Shown here: piece after piece, positions 1-8,016 of the stretch
Numbering within the stretch: position 1 is the first letter of the stretch
How the letters are laid out: every line of letters starts with the position of its first letter
IMG/VR virus record: IMGVR_UViG_3300022602_000137
Coordinates: 1 to 52,385 of that record
Length of the DNA: 52,385 bases
Strand: one strand, 5' to 3'
Source of the DNA: a virus
Notes under the pieces: generated by a model
Told to the model about the DNA's origin: nothing
Database searches by the model: none
The model's input: the letters and a program-made list of their open reading frames with translations, nothing else
Translations under genes and position numbers: made by a program

Positions 1-8
1 GTTGTACT

Positions 9-323
9 ATGTTTGCTCCAGATCATTATCAAAAATGGACCAGCATGGATCTTGCTACTGCTATAGCAATTGAAATCACTGGAGCATATGAATACGTGAC
101 TGATAATCAAAGTCCAATGGCATTTGTACATATGAAAATACCACTACAAAAATGGACTTCTTTTTTCGCCCGTTGGGAAGATGCTGTACCTTTTGTATTA
201 ACACACAAGGGAGATTTAGTAGTTGGTAATATAAAACAACCTAAGTTATTTCATTATGTAGAAAAGAAATTTATTAATAATGATTTAATAACACAATTAG
301 AGGAGTTAGCATATGGCTCTTAA
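9..323 (+). CDS. Unknown phage protein, possibly 5'-truncated by the window edge
   Basis: I do not recognise this 104-residue protein. It is rich in aromatic residues and has no clear signal peptide or membrane segment. The frame stays open to the left edge, so the ATG at 9 may be internal and the true start may lie outside the window. Its last codons overlap the start of the next gene by 11 bases, as expected for co-transcribed phage genes. Function unknown. Confidence 0.6.
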   Translation: MFAPDHYQKWTSMDLATAIAIEITGAYEYVTDNQSPMAFVHMKIPLQKWTSFFARWEDAVPFVLTHKGDLVVGNIKQPKLFHYVEKKFINNDLITQLEELAYGS

Positions 324-897
324 AAAGATTGTTCAAAAATACTACTTACACTACGATAAAAAAACTGGAGCAATTACTAGTGTATCAAATGAAAAAAATG
401 AAAAAGACAAATATAGTTGTGAAGTGCCATTTTCAGAATATAAATTATTTGTTGAAGGATTTAAAAAAACACAAGACCACATAGTGACCTATGCTAAAGG
501 TGTTTCTGGTAAAACAGAATTGAGTGTTGTGAAAATTACCGATAGTCTATATGAATTTAAAAATAAATCATTTGAATGGATTAATAAACCTCCAAAGAAA
601 AATACTGAATTAACAGTCGAATGGGATCATAAAAATAAACGATGGAAGTTTACATTAAGTACCGATGCTAAAGAAAGATTAAAAGACGACTTAGTAAACC
701 CTCATACTATATTTTTTATAATGCTAAAGAACGATTTTGATTTTTTGATTAGAAGTATTATTTTTAAAGTAGATGATTTGATTAATAAAGATACAATTAC
801 AATACCATTTACTAGTGATGTAGAAAGTTACATAGATAAAATTTCTATTTCTACAAAACTATTTTTTCACAGTTACGGATTAAAAATAAATGATTAA
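313..897 (+). CDS. Unknown phage protein, 194 aa
   Basis: A lysine-rich, soluble-looking 194-residue protein with no motif I can name. It begins inside the end of the previous gene, behind the Shine-Dalgarno-like AGAGGAG, and its own end overlaps the next start by 8 bases. All four plus-strand genes at this end therefore look like one transcript with the glycosyltransferase-like pair downstream. Function unknown. Confidence 0.75.
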   Translation: MALKKIVQKYYLHYDKKTGAITSVSNEKNEKDKYSCEVPFSEYKLFVEGFKKTQDHIVTYAKGVSGKTELSVVKITDSLYEFKNKSFEWINKPPKKNTELTVEWDHKNKRWKFTLSTDAKERLKDDLVNPHTIFFIMLKNDFDFLIRSIIFKVDDLINKDTITIPFTSDVESYIDKISISTKLFFHSYGLKIND

Positions 898-1780
898 AAT
901 TATAGAACAAGACATTATCTTTCTCAGCTATGACGAACCAAATGCTGAAAAAAATTACGCAGATTTAGTAAGTAAGTTTCCTTGGGCTAAACGTGTACAC
1001 GGAGTCAAAGGTAGTGATGCCGCACACAAAGCCTGTGCCGCATTAAGCGATACAGAATACTTTGTTACTGTAGATGCTGATAATATTGTAGACCCTAAAT
1101 TTCAAGAAGTTGAAATTGATCTAGACGCATTAGGACTAACTAATGAAAATGTTTTTAGCTGGTGCGGTAAAGTTCATGTTAACGGGCTTATGTATGGCAA
1201 TGGCGGATTAAAATTGTGGACACGTAAATTTGTTAATGAAATGCGTACACATGAAAATTCAGATCCTAACGATATTAAAGGTAAAGTTGAGTTTTGTTTT
1301 GATAATAGATATTATCAATTTAATGAAAACTACAGTGAAAGTTTTACCAATGCTAGTCCGTTTCAAGCCTGGCGAGCAGGCTTTAGAGAAGGGGTCAAAA
1401 TGTCGTTGGATCAAGGAGCCAAGGTAGACAATTTACAAAATATTTGGTGGCAAAATTATCATCGTTTATTAGTTTGGTCTAGTGTAGGTGCTGATGTTGA
1501 AAATGGTATGTGGTCGATCCTTGGAGCAAGAGAAGGAGCATATCTTACTAATTGTACAGATTGGGATTATAGTCAGGTTCGTGATTTTGATTATCTAACT
1601 AATCGATGGGAAACCCAGCATGCTATACTAACACCGGAAGGTGCTAGCACTTTAATTAATCAGGTAGGACGAGACCTAATGACTAAATGTAAATTAGAAA
1701 TTGCCAACTTAGACCCAGCCGGCAGTAAATTTTTTAAAACTGTCTATCAAAATACTCCAAGAATTATACGTAAACGATAA
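890..1780 (+). CDS. GT-A-like glycosyltransferase, paralogue 1
   Basis: Probable nucleotide-sugar glycosyltransferase. The N-terminus has a beta-strand IIFLSYDEPNAE, then KRVHGVKG, then the segment FVTVDADN, whose DxD-type triad is where GT-A enzymes bind metal and sugar nucleotide. A later YGNGGLKLW segment is shared with the next gene. At 296 residues it carries a longer C-terminal half than its neighbour. The two are tandem duplicates, the second start overlapping this stop (TAATG). Acceptor unknown: virion protein, modified DNA base or host envelope are all possible. The class call rests on motif and fold resemblance. Confidence 0.6.
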   Translation: MIKIIEQDIIFLSYDEPNAEKNYADLVSKFPWAKRVHGVKGSDAAHKACAALSDTEYFVTVDADNIVDPKFQEVEIDLDALGLTNENVFSWCGKVHVNGLMYGNGGLKLWTRKFVNEMRTHENSDPNDIKGKVEFCFDNRYYQFNENYSESFTNASPFQAWRAGFREGVKMSLDQGAKVDNLQNIWWQNYHRLLVWSSVGADVENGMWSILGAREGAYLTNCTDWDYSQVRDFDYLTNRWETQHAILTPEGASTLINQVGRDLMTKCKLEIANLDPAGSKFFKTVYQNTPRIIRKR

Positions 1781-2460
1781 TGTACGATATTGTATTCATC
1801 AGTTATAATGAGCTCGATGCTGACGATAACTTTTCTAGTTTAAAAGAACGATTTCCTTTAGTGAAACGAGTACATGGTGTTAAAGGAATACATCAAGCAC
1901 ATATTGCCGCCGCCAAAAAATGCTTTACTAAAATGTTTTGGGTAGTAGATGGTGATGCTGTTATACTTAATGACTTTAAATTCGATTATCAAGTTCCAGA
2001 ATGGGATTTAGATGTTGTCCATGTGTGGCGTAGTATCAACCCCATTAATAGTCTAAGTTACGGATACGGTGGCGTAAAATTATTACCACGTAAGATGACA
2101 ATTGAAATGGATACCACTAGCACAGATATGACCATGAGTATTAGTAGTAAATTTAAGGCCATGGAAGATATTAGTAATATTACTGCATTTAATACTGATG
2201 ATTTTAGCACATGGCGCAGTGCTTTTAGAGAGTGCTGTAAATTAGCAGTAATTAATAATCCAGAATCATTATCTAGACTAGACACTTGGTGTCAATTAAA
2301 TGTAGAAGCACCTTATGGATTTTATGCTTATATTGGTGCTCTTGCTGGTAAGCAATACGGTGAAAGAAATGCTTCCAATAAGGAAGCATTGAGTAAGATA
2401 AATGATTTTAATTGGCTAGAAGCGTGGTGGTTAGCGGAAAAATCTCAGCTATCACTGTAG
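1780..2460 (+). CDS. GT-A-like glycosyltransferase, paralogue 2
   Basis: A 226-residue paralogue of the preceding gene. It repeats the same landmarks in order: IVFISYNELDADDN, VKRVHGVKG, WVVDGDA (DxD-like) and YGYGGVKLLPRK. It lacks about 70 residues found in paralogue 1. Its ATG overlaps the previous stop, so translation is probably coupled. Its last 53 bases overlap the 3' end of thyX on the other strand, so the two transcripts share complementary ends. Donor and acceptor cannot be told from sequence. Confidence 0.6.
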   Translation: MYDIVFISYNELDADDNFSSLKERFPLVKRVHGVKGIHQAHIAAAKKCFTKMFWVVDGDAVILNDFKFDYQVPEWDLDVVHVWRSINPINSLSYGYGGVKLLPRKMTIEMDTTSTDMTMSISSKFKAMEDISNITAFNTDDFSTWRSAFRECCKLAVINNPESLSRLDTWCQLNVEAPYGFYAYIGALAGKQYGERNASNKEALSKINDFNWLEAWWLAEKSQLSL

Positions 2461-3076
2461 CACAAGCAATCGCTACTTCTTGATGTTCTAGTTGTGTGCC
2501 ATTACCACTGCGTAGCTCAATAAAATGAATCCAACTACGCAATGTACCATTCATATATAAACGACTTTCAGTAAGCCCTTCTGGTAGTACAGCACGAGCT
2601 TGTTCTTTAGCAATACCACGTTCAATTGCTTCTTCGTAGGCTAAGCGACTAGATTCAATGATGAATTTTTGCTTGGCATCCCACCATGCTTGTAATGTTG
2701 GATCATCCGTTGCGATGCTATTTTGCCTATTTTTTGTGTCCTGTAATCGAGCTTCTCTTGTGACAAACGCAAGGTCCTTAGTAGGGTCTGCGTATCGCTG
2801 AGAAAATTCTTGAAAGCTAAAAGATCTATGTCTAAGGATTTGTCTGGCAATATCTCTTGTTGTGGTAATTTCAATACAGGCTGAGACCATTTCGAGTGGT
2901 GACCAGTGTTGGTGTTTGATGAGGTATTGGATGAGCTTTGCTGATGTTTCGGTGTTAAGTTGATTGCTTGGATTGGACACACGGGCGCAATACGCAATGA
3001 GTTCCTGCGCATCCGCGATGCCCATATTAGCAAATTCTTTTGTTGGTTGGCTGTAACTGAGTAATCGAACATTCAT
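2408..3076 (-). CDS. thyX: Flavin-dependent thymidylate synthase ThyX
   Basis: Makes dTMP from dUMP using FAD, NADPH and methylenetetrahydrofolate. The family signature RHRxxSxxxxSxR is intact at residues 82-94 (RHRSFSFQEFSQR), and the HWSPLEM segment near 57-63 is also typical. At 222 residues the length fits the family. Together with the dCMP deaminase at 45723-46184 it supplies thymidine nucleotides for phage replication. It is the last gene of the minus-strand group and overlaps the convergent glycosyltransferase gene by 53 bases. Confident call. Confidence 0.95.
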   Translation of the reverse strand: MNVRLLSYSQPTKEFANMGIADAQELIAYCARVSNPSNQLNTETSAKLIQYLIKHQHWSPLEMVSACIEITTTRDIARQILRHRSFSFQEFSQRYADPTKDLAFVTREARLQDTKNRQNSIATDDPTLQAWWDAKQKFIIESSRLAYEEAIERGIAKEQARAVLPEGLTESRLYMNGTLRSWIHFIELRSGNGTQLEHQEVAIACATVIAEIFPLTTTLLAN

Positions 3077-3397
3077 TTATAGTTTCTTTTTCTTTAAAAA
3101 TTGTTGAGTTAATTTTTCCATATCTTTACGAACACGTTCAGTATCCAATTTAAAATCAACATCTTCGATTGTATCTTCGTATGTTCTACAGACTTCGGAT
3201 AAGTTTTTTTCAAAAGCGGGCCAACCATCGCGCCGTGCTTTTGCTGTTATTTTTATTTCCCAAATCTTGCCATCTTTAAAGTTGACCAGAACAGTATGGA
3301 GATACCTAAGAGGTAGCACATTGAGTTTTACCTCTCCAAATACTTCTGGCCAATGAGCAATGACATCTTTGGGAAGATTTCTTCCCTGTTTTGTCAT
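3077..3397 (-). CDS. Conserved phage protein, 106 aa
   Basis: Small basic soluble protein with a lysine-rich tail. The LPKDVIAHWPEVFGE segment resembles unnamed proteins that I recall from T4-like cyanophages. It abuts thyX and overlaps the upstream gene's stop by one base, so it belongs to the same operon. No enzymatic motif was seen. Function unknown. Confidence 0.75.
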   Translation of the reverse strand: MTKQGRNLPKDVIAHWPEVFGEVKLNVLPLRYLHTVLVNFKDGKIWEIKITAKARRDGWPAFEKNLSEVCRTYEDTIEDVDFKLDTERVRKDMEKLTQQFLKKKKL

Positions 3398-3996
3398 TAC
3401 TTAACTTTTTTGGTCGGAACCAACTCCTCAGCTTTACGACGAAACGCTGCAGCTTCTTTGGCTAATTTATCAGCTTGTGAACGATAAAATTTTGCCTCAG
3501 CATCGGGGCTATCAAACGTAGTAGGTGTTGCTTCAACTGTACTAATTACTTCAGCTGTAGGTTTAGATTCAGTTTCTGCTACAGTGGTTTTCTCAGCACT
3601 AGTATCGCCTTTTAATGATAAATCATCAACTGCTACACCGCGTTGTTCAGCAATAATTTGATTAAGCTCGGATAACTGAATTGACATGTTTGTCGTCGGT
3701 GTCATTTCAATTTCGCTAGTAGTAGCTTTAATTAATCGACCTGACGCATGTAACGCAGGTAACATTCTTGCTCCATCGGGGAATTGTGTACGATCTAATG
3801 CTTCAGCAAATTCATATGCTTCTTGCCCAGCGGCTGATTCAACTAAATTGATCAACGCATCGTGATATAAATCGGGTAAATTCTCTGTTGGTATAATTAG
3901 GCAATGATGAGCATCGCCAGGTAGTGTGCGATAAGCAACTAAACATTTTTTGTTAGTAGCCTTAACACGACCTACGTGTTTGAGTTCTTGTGCCAT
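3397..3996 (-). CDS. Conserved phage protein, 199 aa, with linker and helical tail
   Basis: The first ~120 residues look globular (KHVGRVKATNKKCLVAYR near the start). They are followed by a Thr/Glu/Ser-rich low-complexity linker (about 130-165) and a charged helical C-terminus. The start is supported by AGGAGCC seven bases or so upstream. The order, a short Pro/Ala-rich gene just upstream and the 106-aa gene just downstream, resembles a block I recall from marine T4-like phages. Function unknown. Confidence 0.75.
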   Translation of the reverse strand: MAQELKHVGRVKATNKKCLVAYRTLPGDAHHCLIIPTENLPDLYHDALINLVESAAGQEAYEFAEALDRTQFPDGARMLPALHASGRLIKATTSEIEMTPTTNMSIQLSELNQIIAEQRGVAVDDLSLKGDTSAEKTTVAETESKPTAEVISTVEATPTTFDSPDAEAKFYRSQADKLAKEAAAFRRKAEELVPTKKVK

Positions 3997-3997
3997 A

Positions 3998-4258
3998 TTA
4001 GGCTCCTGTTGCTGGCGTAGCTGGTGTTGCGGCTGGTGCGCCTGCTGGTGGTTGTTGTGGTTGTGCTTTAGCTACTGTGTCTAAAAATGTAGCCAATTTA
4101 GTGTAAGTTTGACCAACTGCTACCATTTCATTTGGCTTAAATGCGCCACGTGAACTAGCAATATCAATGATTACTTTTAATGCGTTTAGGTCATTAATAG
4201 TTAAATCTGTTGATTCGGCTGCTGGTGCTTGTTGCTCTTGTTGTACTTGATCAGTCAT
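3998..4258 (-). CDS. Small conserved phage protein with Pro/Ala-rich tail
   Basis: An 86-residue protein with an N-terminal Gln-rich stretch, a helical core (NDLNALKVIIDIASSRGAF then GQTYTKLATFLDTV) and a low-complexity Pro/Ala/Thr tail. Start chosen on a strong AAGGAG six bases upstream. The core resembles short uncharacterised proteins that recur in T4-like phages of marine bacteria. Function unknown. Confidence 0.75.
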   Translation of the reverse strand: MTDQVQQEQQAPAAESTDLTINDLNALKVIIDIASSRGAFKPNEMVAVGQTYTKLATFLDTVAKAQPQQPPAGAPAATPATPATGA

Positions 4259-4291
4259 GGTATCTCCTTAAATTAATATGTACGTATATAA

Positions 4292-4579
4292 TTATCTTTG
4301 TTGTAAAAGTGGACAGGCAATTGTGAAGAAACTGAGTTCCTTTTCACTTTCAAAACCAATAATAGTATTATAAACTATTGTATTGGTATTGTCTAGTTCT
4401 ATTCCCTGCCCTATATAGTACCTATTATTTAAGTTATGGCGTATCCATTGATCAACAGATTTGAGTAAGTTTGGATTATAACGATCTAGGGTAGTATATT
4501 TAAAATGCGGACAGGCAAACTCGACCCTCCGTAAGTCAAAATAATTTAGAGGATTAGGTTTGCCTGTCTTTAATGCCAT
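4292..4579 (-). CDS. Conserved phage protein, 95 aa
   Basis: Small soluble protein with two matching segments, FACPHFKYTTLD and FFTIACPLL, each holding a Cys-Pro pair. I do not recognise the family. The start overlaps the stop of the VWA gene (TAATG), so it is probably translationally coupled to it and could act with it. Confidence 0.7.
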   Translation of the reverse strand: MALKTGKPNPLNYFDLRRVEFACPHFKYTTLDRYNPNLLKSVDQWIRHNLNNRYYIGQGIELDNTNTIVYNTIIGFESEKELSFFTIACPLLQQR

Positions 4580-5763
4580 TATGCTGTAACTTTAGCTTGT
4601 TCGTAATATGCGTATTCACCAAATGGTGGAACAATCTTATCGTTGCCGTGAATGATGAATACTGTATCACAGTAGTTTTCATCACCCCAGCTACCCCAAG
4701 GATACCCGTCTGTAAACATAATGAACTTTTTAGGTTCAATATCGTTTTCTTTCATGTAATCCCAGTTTACATCAAACTCAGTACCGCCACCACCCATTGG
4801 TTCGTATTCATCAAATTCGTCCATTGAGTAGCCGTCATAATCTTGCTCGTTATAAACTTTAGTATCAAAGCACCAAACCTTAATTTTAAAGTCTCTGTAC
4901 TCTTGCATAATGCCTTTAATCTCTGACAAGAAGTCTTTAGCCTGTTCGTCACCGATTGAGCCAGACATGTCAATAGCTACACAAATATCAATTGTTTCTT
5001 GGAATTGTGTACCTGGAAGAATAGCACTCATATGCCAGCCCTTACGATTTGGGCGCATAAATGTATAGTCGTTCTTAATAGTACTTTGGATTTGTTGACG
5101 TAGGATTTCACGCCAATTCATCTTAGGTTCTGTAAGTTCCTTAATCATGCGTTGTACACTAGCAGGAGTATGTCCAGCACCTGCGGCTTGTGCCGCTTGA
5201 ATTGTAGCTTCGCGAATCTCGTCACGAATCTGTTTCAATTCTTCTTTAGTATATTTTGGCTGTCCGTCTTTGCCGTTCTCGCCCCAATCAACGTGTTCAT
5301 CTAGCAATTGACCTAGAGCATCTAGTTCTTCTTGATCATATTCGTCAAAAATGCGATCATAAACTTCTTCAGCACCCATGCCATAGTACTTTTGGTCATG
5401 AAAGATTTTGATATCTGGAATTTGATGATCGCCAATGCGGTCACGCACTAATTGTCCGTTAACACAGTAGTCAGCGGCAATGTTAAAAATCTTTGCGTCA
5501 CGCCCTTCTCGACGGGTCATATGATCAAACACATTATGTAGAATTTCGTGAGCAATGACAAACTCAACTTGTTTAACAGTTAGTTTTTCAAAAAATTCAC
5601 GATTAAAATAAATGTGGCGTCCATCTGTTGCCGCAGTAGGCAACCATTTTTCTGCTTCTTGAATTTTAAGACGTGTAGCCATGTTACCAAAAAACGGATG
5701 TTTAAGTAGTAGGCTAACTCTTGCTACGATAATCTTGTCTATGACTGGATCTTGATGTGCCAT
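4579..5763 (-). CDS. VWA-like metallopeptidase-domain protein (partner of MoxR ATPase)
   Basis: Starting at the ATG at 5763, which has GGAG seven bases upstream, the protein has 394 residues. An upstream in-frame extension would translate a promoter hairpin and was rejected. An N-terminal putative metallopeptidase region carries HEILH (about residues 72-76), a zinc-binding HExxH motif. The C-terminal half is a von Willebrand A-like domain with the metal-site motif DMSGS (about 265-269) and a later FTDGYPWGSWGD segment. This resembles proteins that pair with MoxR-family ATPases, such as CobT-like and DUF2201/VWA-like proteins. The MoxR-like gene lies just upstream, separated by a promoter. Substrate unknown; remodelling of a protein complex or metal insertion are options. 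Confidence 0.85.
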   Translation of the reverse strand: MAHQDPVIDKIIVARVSLLLKHPFFGNMATRLKIQEAEKWLPTAATDGRHIYFNREFFEKLTVKQVEFVIAHEILHNVFDHMTRREGRDAKIFNIAADYCVNGQLVRDRIGDHQIPDIKIFHDQKYYGMGAEEVYDRIFDEYDQEELDALGQLLDEHVDWGENGKDGQPKYTKEELKQIRDEIREATIQAAQAAGAGHTPASVQRMIKELTEPKMNWREILRQQIQSTIKNDYTFMRPNRKGWHMSAILPGTQFQETIDICVAIDMSGSIGDEQAKDFLSEIKGIMQEYRDFKIKVWCFDTKVYNEQDYDGYSMDEFDEYEPMGGGGTEFDVNWDYMKENDIEPKKFIMFTDGYPWGSWGDENYCDTVFIIHGNDKIVPPFGEYAYYEQAKVTA

Positions 5764-5794
5764 TTCTGCTCCTGTTTTCTTACTGTATGTATAT

Positions 5795-5823
5795 ATTATA
5801 ACACCTCCCGAAGGAGGTGTCAA
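5795..5823 (-). promoter_or_regulatory. Sigma-70-type promoter with a hairpin filling its spacer
   Basis: Read on the minus strand, TTGACA (5818-5823) and TATAAT (5795-5800) are both perfect and 17 bases apart. Transcription would enter the VWA gene starting at 5763. The entire spacer is part of an inverted repeat (see 5801-5820). Confidence 0.85.
5801..5820 (-). terminator. Perfect 8-bp hairpin with a TTCG loop downstream of the MoxR gene
   Basis: On the minus strand ACACCTCC, loop TTCG, GGAGGTGT forms a perfect stem, extendable by a G-T and a T-A pair. It lies 20 bases past the stop of the MoxR-like gene, where a terminator is expected. A UUCG loop is typical of phage T4-type terminators. 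There is no U-run after it, so strength is uncertain. Confidence 0.6.
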
Positions 5824-5839
5824 TTGGTACTAAACCAAA

Positions 5840-6931
5840 TTACTTCTCAGTTGCTTGGCTAATATACTTACCAAATTTAGCATGGAACTCGTCAAAACAC
5901 TTGATCTCATCTGGGTCCAAAGGCAACTTGTAAGTTGACAATGCTAATTTAGTACCCATAATAACCAATTCTGTTTCAAAATTGTCCATAACAAATTGGA
6001 AGAAGTTATTTACTTGTTCGTTCCAATTTTTAGCTTTCTTATCGCAAGCATCTTTTAATTCATAGCACAATGCTACAGTTAAAGAGTACATAGCTGAAAT
6101 TTCTTTACTATCCATCTTTTTAACTTTACCTGACAAGATATCAGTTGGGTTAGGCATTTTGCTAGCATGTTTACGGTGCGCCATAAACTTAATAGCAAGA
6201 CCTTCACCAATTGAGCCAGAAACTAAGTCAGTTAGCGTATCTGAGTCAACATCGTCGTCAACTAGCAATTCGCTTACAAATGACCAAGAGCGTGGAGTAG
6301 CAAAAGCACGTGAACTAGACTTCGGATCAAAATCGTACAAGTCTTTTTTACTAAAAGTAAGGAAGCCAACTACGTCTTTATGGATCTTGTTTTCAGCCGC
6401 CCATTCAAAATAGTCATCCCAGTCAACTGCCATTTCTAAGTGAACGAAACGGTTAGCTAACGGAGCAGGCATACGATATGTAACACCCTTGTCAGTTTCT
6501 CGGTTACCAGCGGCAACCATTACCACGTTATCTGGCAATTCATATGTACCAACCTTACGGTTAAGCACTAGTTGATATGCGGCAGCCTGTACGCTAGGTG
6601 CGGCACTATTCAATTCATCCATAAACAAGATGATTTGTTTGTGATTAGCGGCAAATTCTTTGCTTGGCAATTCTGAAGGAGGTGCCCAACGCATTGTACC
6701 ATCGTTGGAATCGAAATATGGAATACCTTTAATGTCAGTAGGTTCCCAAAGACTCAAACGAACGTCGATAACATGAGCATCTAACTCAGTGCCTAACTGC
6801 TTGATAATATCGGATTTACCAATACCTGGGGGACCCCAGATAAAAATTGGTCGTTTACTTTTTAGAGCCTTACGCAAAGAACGTTTTGCGCCTTTTGGGC
6901 CAACTGTACGATTGACTAGTTCTGAAGCCAT
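5840..6931 (-). CDS. MoxR/CobS-like AAA+ ATPase
   Basis: An AAA+ ATPase of 363 residues. Walker A is GPPGIGKS (33-40) and Walker B is ILFMDELN (Asp105-Glu106). A later AAGNRE segment matches the sensor-1 region of this clade. Such ATPases remodel complexes together with a VWA-domain partner, and exactly such a gene follows. Many marine T4-like phages carry a cobS-annotated homologue; whether this one acts in cobalamin chemistry or in protein remodelling cannot be told. The start has AGGAAA upstream and a strong promoter at 6991-7019. Confidence 0.85.
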   Translation of the reverse strand: MASELVNRTVGPKGAKRSLRKALKSKRPIFIWGPPGIGKSDIIKQLGTELDAHVIDVRLSLWEPTDIKGIPYFDSNDGTMRWAPPSELPSKEFAANHKQIILFMDELNSAAPSVQAAAYQLVLNRKVGTYELPDNVVMVAAGNRETDKGVTYRMPAPLANRFVHLEMAVDWDDYFEWAAENKIHKDVVGFLTFSKKDLYDFDPKSSSRAFATPRSWSFVSELLVDDDVDSDTLTDLVSGSIGEGLAIKFMAHRKHASKMPNPTDILSGKVKKMDSKEISAMYSLTVALCYELKDACDKKAKNWNEQVNNFFQFVMDNFETELVIMGTKLALSTYKLPLDPDEIKCFDEFHAKFGKYISQATEK

Positions 6932-6990
6932 TGTATTTCCTATCTTTAAGTTGAGGTTTTGTTGAACTAAATTTGTTACGCTATGTAGTT

Positions 6991-7019
6991 ATTATATTGT
7001 CAACTAGGATAAATGTCAA
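6991..7019 (-). promoter_or_regulatory. Sigma-70-type promoter for the MoxR-like gene
   Basis: Minus strand TTGACA (7014-7019) and TATAAT (6991-6996), 17-base spacer, both hexamers perfect. A second TTGACA overlaps the -10 side of the spacer. The leader to the ATG at 6931 is about 55 bases and holds no obvious hairpin. Confidence 0.85.
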
Positions 7020-7031
7020 TGTCTTTTTTGG

Positions 7032-7448
7032 TTATTTTTCAGAATTTTCTTCAGATTTGGCGAATTCTTTTTCACGTTCTGTCATAGCTTTGATCAGCCC
7101 AAATTTGCGAATGTCGTCCGAAAACATAAACAGCTCAAAACTTTTTCTTTCAGTGAAAACAGTAATCGAAAGTGGGGTAAGATAATATGGACAGTCAATA
7201 TACCTTTCCAAAAAGATAAGTGTTTGGGGGCTTAATTCGATTGGTTCTGTAAACGGTACTTCGTATGCTTTTAAATCTAATTCATTGGTTAGAAAATTAT
7301 AGCCTTCTTCACTTAACCGAAAAGCAGTCTGTTTGCCGCTACGGTTACTTTGCCACCATTGACGGCTAAAAAGTTTTACATTAACATCATCTGTAGTTTT
7401 GCCCCATTGTTGTAAAAATATTTTAGTTAGGGCATCTTGTGTAATCAT
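7032..7448 (-). CDS. Conserved phage protein, 138 aa
   Basis: Soluble protein with [18 protein letters not shown] near the N-terminus and a strongly charged C-terminal tail. It is similar in feel to unnamed T4-like phage proteins. Its start overlaps the previous stop (ATGA). It ends 13 bases before the -35 box of the MoxR promoter. Function unknown. Confidence 0.75.
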   Translation of the reverse strand: MITQDALTKIFLQQWGKTTDDVNVKLFSRQWWQSNRSGKQTAFRLSEEGYNFLTNELDLKAYEVPFTEPIELSPQTLIFLERYIDCPYYLTPLSITVFTERKSFELFMFSDDIRKFGLIKAMTEREKEFAKSEENSEK

Positions 7449-7729
7449 TTTACTACTGTACCTTGAGTGAGTTTAACCACTTGGAAATCTTCGCATCCAA
7501 ACGTTAAATTTAATTTTTTAGCCAGATTGCGAGCATGTCCAGGATTTGAAAAACTAACTTTTTTATATTTTGGACCTGGATAACTCGTGAGGCTATTGAA
7601 CGACTTTAAATTAAATGGTTCGTTCTTATAAAATACAGCCCAGATAGCATCGGCTTCTAAAATTTGCTCTGCTTTATAGGTCTTTTTATTAGTGTACTCT
7701 AATAGTACTTTTGGTTTTGGTCGACTCAT
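7445..7729 (-). CDS. Unknown phage protein, 94 aa
   Basis: A basic 94-residue protein with a Gly/Lys segment around 50-60 and [15 protein letters not shown], possibly a small alpha/beta fold. Its TGAGG Shine-Dalgarno lies in and next to the loop of an inverted repeat (7732-7758), so initiation may depend on RNA folding. Coupled to the next gene by ATGA overlap. Function unknown. Confidence 0.7.
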   Translation of the reverse strand: MSRPKPKVLLEYTNKKTYKAEQILEADAIWAVFYKNEPFNLKSFNSLTSYPGPKYKKVSFSNPGHARNLAKKLNLTFGCEDFQVVKLTQGTVVK

Positions 7730-7731
7730 TA

Positions 7732-7758
7732 TATGCGTACCTCAATAATATACGCATA
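7732..7758 (-). promoter_or_regulatory. Inverted repeat around a ribosome-binding site
   Basis: TATGCGTA (7751-7758 on the minus strand) can pair with TACGCATA (7732-7739) across an 11-base loop whose end supplies the TGAGG ribosome-binding site of the gene at 7729. An ATAAATA box (7759-7765) lies immediately upstream. A role in translation control is inferred. Confidence 0.4.
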
Positions 7759-7765
7759 TATTTAT
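7759..7765 (-). promoter_or_regulatory. Possible T4-type late promoter box ATAAATA
   Basis: ATAAATA on the minus strand, 30 bases before the ATG at 7729. The seven-base match is weak evidence in A+T-rich DNA, and the downstream genes are not recognisably virion genes. Confidence 0.25.
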
Positions 7766-7767
7766 CT

Positions 7768-8016
7768 TTATTTAGGCTCTTCGAAACCACCACCGTCTAA
7801 CTGTATTTCTACTTCTTCCTGCTGTACATGACCTTTTAACGCATTATACATACTTTCATAGTCTTGTAACAGCTTATCCTGTATTTCGCTCAAGGCTAGA
7901 CTAAGCAATCTAGCTTGAGCGATTGGAATTTTAACTTCTTTCTGTTGACTAAGTTCGGCAGATCTTAACAGTTGGGTAAACTGTGATAATGGAGTTAAAT
8001 TAATCTGATTTTGCAT
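7768..8016 (-). CDS. Small helical phage protein, 82 aa
   Basis: Predicted mostly alpha-helical and acidic at the C-terminus. It begins inside the end of the upstream gene (17-base overlap). No motif recognised; a small regulator or subunit of a complex would fit, without evidence. Confidence 0.65.
   Translation of the reverse strand: MQNQINLTPLSQFTQLLRSAELSQQKEVKIPIAQARLLSLALSEIQDKLLQDYESMYNALKGHVQQEEVEIQLDGGGFEEPK

Noticed and set aside
2641-3072. 143-codon frame within thyX
   Set aside because: Frame-shifted shadow of the ThyX coding sequence; the catalytic motif is in the other frame.
5764-5823. 20-residue N-terminal extension of the VWA protein
   Set aside because: It would translate the promoter -10 box and the hairpin. 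The ATG at 5763 has a proper GGAG.
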